DNA of 14,803 nt, from assembly GCF_937949835.1 (NCBI RefSeq), contig NZ_CALEDC010000313.1:1-14803 (forward strand), read 5' to 3'. The DNA comes from an uncultured Campylobacter sp. (GTDB lineage Bacteria > Campylobacterota > Campylobacteria > Campylobacterales > Campylobacteraceae). The notes below the pieces were generated by a model. It was given only the letters and a program-made list of their open reading frames with translations. It was not told the origin of the DNA and searched no databases. The translations under genes and the position numbers were made by a program. Shown here piece after piece: positions 13,606 through 14,803 of this stretch (the first letter of the stretch is position 1; each line of letters begins with the position of its first letter).

Positions 13606-14303
13606 ATTTTATCTTCATCTCTCTATTTGAAAATCTCATCGCGCCGTATTTTGAGGACTCAATTTTAAAGCGCGCGGTCGATAAAAAAATAATCTCGACG
13701 CATTTTTTTAACCCGCGAAATTTCACGACAAATCGCTACAAGAAAGTGGATGATTATATGATCGGCGGCGGTGCGGGGCTTTTGATCGGCACGGAGCCGC
13801 TTGCCGGGACGATCGAACACGTAAGAGCTAAATTTAAAAACGCCAAGTTTATCTCCCTCTCGCCCGCCGGTAAAAAATTTAACCAAAACGACGCCAAGCG
13901 CCTAAGCAGCCAAGATAATTTATGCTTTATCTGCGGGCGCTACGAGGGGATCGATGAGCGCATAGTCGAAAGATATGTGGATGAAATTTTTTGCATCGGC
14001 GATTTCGTCCTTACCGGCGGCGAGCTCGGCGCGCTTTGCATGTGTGATGCGATAAGCCGCAACATAAAGGGCGTTTTAGGCAACGAAAGCTCCCTTGTCG
14101 AAGAAAGCTTTGAAGGCGGAATTTTAGAGGCGCCCGCGTTCGCAAAGCCTGATGTTTTTGAAAATTTACCTATAGTTTCAGAGTTTTTAAAGGGTAATCA
14201 CGCTAAAATGCGCAGCTTAAAAAATCAAATGGCGCTATGCAAAACGAGGTTCTTCCGCCCGGATATGTACCGAAAAATCGCCAGAAATAAAGGAAATTTA
14301 TGA
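13602..14303 (+). CDS. trmD: tRNA (guanine-37-N1)-methyltransferase
   Basis: A 233-residue TrmD that methylates N1 of G37 in tRNAs to prevent +1 frameshifting, a knotted SPOUT enzyme acting as a dimer. [11 protein letters not shown] (53-63), the SAM-binding LSPAGKKF (86-93), [15 protein letters not shown] (109-123) and [19 protein letters not shown] (132-150) are diagnostic. The C-terminal region has [29 protein letters not shown] (175-203), where many bacteria have YTRP in place of the FAKP seen here; I take this as lineage variation. The start overlaps the rimM stop as ATGA, with GGAAA as a weak site, and the stop overlaps rplS the same way. Confidence 0.97.
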   Translation: MNFIFISLFENLIAPYFEDSILKRAVDKKIISTHFFNPRNFTTNRYKKVDDYMIGGGAGLLIGTEPLAGTIEHVRAKFKNAKFISLSPAGKKFNQNDAKRLSSQDNLCFICGRYEGIDERIVERYVDEIFCIGDFVLTGGELGALCMCDAISRNIKGVLGNESSLVEESFEGGILEAPAFAKPDVFENLPIVSEFLKGNHAKMRSLKNQMALCKTRFFRPDMYRKIARNKGNL

Positions 14304-14656
14304 AAAACAAGTATATCCAAGCGTTTGAGGACGCTCAGATCACAAGCAAAAGTGTGCCTGATTTCCGTGCCGGCGACACCTTAAAGGTAGCCATCAGGAT
14401 CAAAGAGGGCGATAAGAGCAGAATTCAAAATTTTGAAGGCACCTGCATTGCGCGTCGCGGAAACGGCGTCAGCGAGACTTTTATCATCCGCAAGATCGGC
14501 GCAAATAGCGTAGGCGTAGAGAGAATTTTCCCGATCTACAGCGAGAGTATCGAAAGCATCGAGGTTCTAAGAAAAGGACGCGTTCGCCGCGCGAAGCTAT
14601 TTTACCTACGCGACAGACGCGGTAAAGCGGCTAAAATCAAAGAGCTTCGAAAATAA
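14300..14656 (+). CDS. rplS: 50S ribosomal protein L19
   Basis: A 118-residue L19 located at the 30S-50S interface. [45 protein letters not shown] and [44 protein letters not shown] are the family core. The ATG overlaps the trmD stop (ATGA) and follows AAGGAAA. It ends the ribosomal unit; a terminator-like hairpin follows 14 bases later. Confidence 0.98.
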   Translation: MKNKYIQAFEDAQITSKSVPDFRAGDTLKVAIRIKEGDKSRIQNFEGTCIARRGNGVSETFIIRKIGANSVGVERIFPIYSESIESIEVLRKGRVRRAKLFYLRDRRGKAAKIKELRK

Positions 14657-14670
14657 TCCTTTAAATTTAT

Positions 14671-14700
14671 GCTTCCCAATTCAAAAGGAAGTTCTTTTTA
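14671..14700 (+). terminator. Rho-independent terminator after rplS
   Basis: CTTCC (14672-14676) pairs with GGAAG (14687-14691), with an extra G-U pair, a 10-nt loop and a T-rich tail TTCTTTTT (14692-14699). The stem is short, so efficiency is uncertain, but the position and tail fit the end of the rpsP-rplS unit. Confidence 0.55.
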
Positions 14701-14747
14701 TAATGCGCGAGATTTTAAAAAATTTCGCGCAAAATCTACTCGCATTA
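14701..14747. repeat. Strong 12-bp stem-loop with alternative outer pairing
   Basis: Bases 14704-14715 (TGCGCGAGATTT) pair with 14720-14731 (AAATTTCGCGCA) around a 4-nt loop; on the plus-strand RNA all 12 positions pair, one as G-U. In addition TAATGCG (14701-14707) is perfectly complementary to CGCATTA (14741-14747), giving an alternative. No T-run follows on either strand. The rest of the window to 14803 is AT-rich and shows no gene. Confidence 0.55.
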
Positions 14748-14803
14748 AATCTAAAATTTTACAACTTTTCCATTAAAATTTTTAATTTTAAACGCCTAAA
14801 AAT

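Noticed and set aside
14128-14210. TrmD C-terminal region with FAKP in place of YTRP as a sign of inactivation
   Set aside because: The SAM knot and catalytic motifs are intact and the following GNHAKM is conserved; variation at this point is expected in epsilonproteobacterial TrmD.

Overview
This window reads as a chromosomal segment of a Campylobacterota bacterium, most likely a Campylobacter of the higher-GC oral type (similar to C. gracilis, C. showae or C. rectus; the species is not determined). The evidence is the gene order from the U32-family gene through purE, glyQ, a Nif3-like gene, a FlgZ-like zinc-ribbon gene, waaA, an rluA-type gene, ffh and rpsP-khpA-rimM-trmD-rplS, which I recall as the Cj0701-Cj0714 order of C. 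jejuni. Supporting signs are the short ComEC without a metallo-beta-lactamase domain, the epsilon-type GlnA, TAAAAT-like -10 boxes and a very high density of AAATTT-type hexamers. No tRNA, rRNA, CRISPR array, insertion sequence or phage gene was seen.

Layout. Bases 1-4207 are transcribed leftward: a YciI-like protein (38-328), comEC (408-1661), glnA (1791-3218) and a PHP-family histidinol-phosphatase-like protein (3419-4207). Bases 4273-14656 are transcribed rightward as a long, tightly packed series: U32 protein/tRNA hydroxylase-like, purE, an effector-binding-domain protein, glyQ, a Nif3-like protein, a FlgZ-like zinc-ribbon protein, waaA and a pseudouridine synthase. After a 66-nt gap comes ffh, then a 78-nt gap with unusual structure, then rpsP, khpA, rimM, trmD and rplS with overlapping or near-touching ends. 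A terminator-like hairpin follows rplS, and the remaining ~100 bases hold a second strong stem-loop but no gene. No gene-free stretch exceeds 200 bases.

How the genes fit together. The rightward block is mainly a translation and ribosome-assembly cluster: ribosomal proteins S16 and L19, RimM for 30S maturation, TrmD for m1G37 in tRNA, KhpA, Ffh of the signal recognition particle, a pseudouridine synthase, GlyQ and a probable tRNA U34 hydroxylase. purE (purines), waaA (lipid A-Kdo) and a FlgZ homologue (flagellar sigma54 control in Helicobacter) are embedded in it. The leftward block combines nitrogen assimilation (glnA), DNA uptake (comEC) and two small metabolic enzymes.

Most notable observations. 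The ffh-rpsP gap contains two perfect 9-bp inverted repeats that interleave as A-B-A'-B' with 9/3/9/1/9/3/9 spacing, ending ten bases before the rpsP Shine-Dalgarno; this looks like a two-state RNA switch or a compact pseudoknot in a ribosomal-protein leader. Three proteins of the rightward cluster carry apparent low-complexity or Cys/His-rich additions (an ~80-residue insert in WaaA, a ~48-residue GlyQ tail, a Cys/His insert in the effector-binding protein). GlnA has Phe in place of the adenylylated Tyr. RAATTY hexamers, which I recall as the methylation motif governing DNA uptake in C. jejuni, are strongly over-represented.
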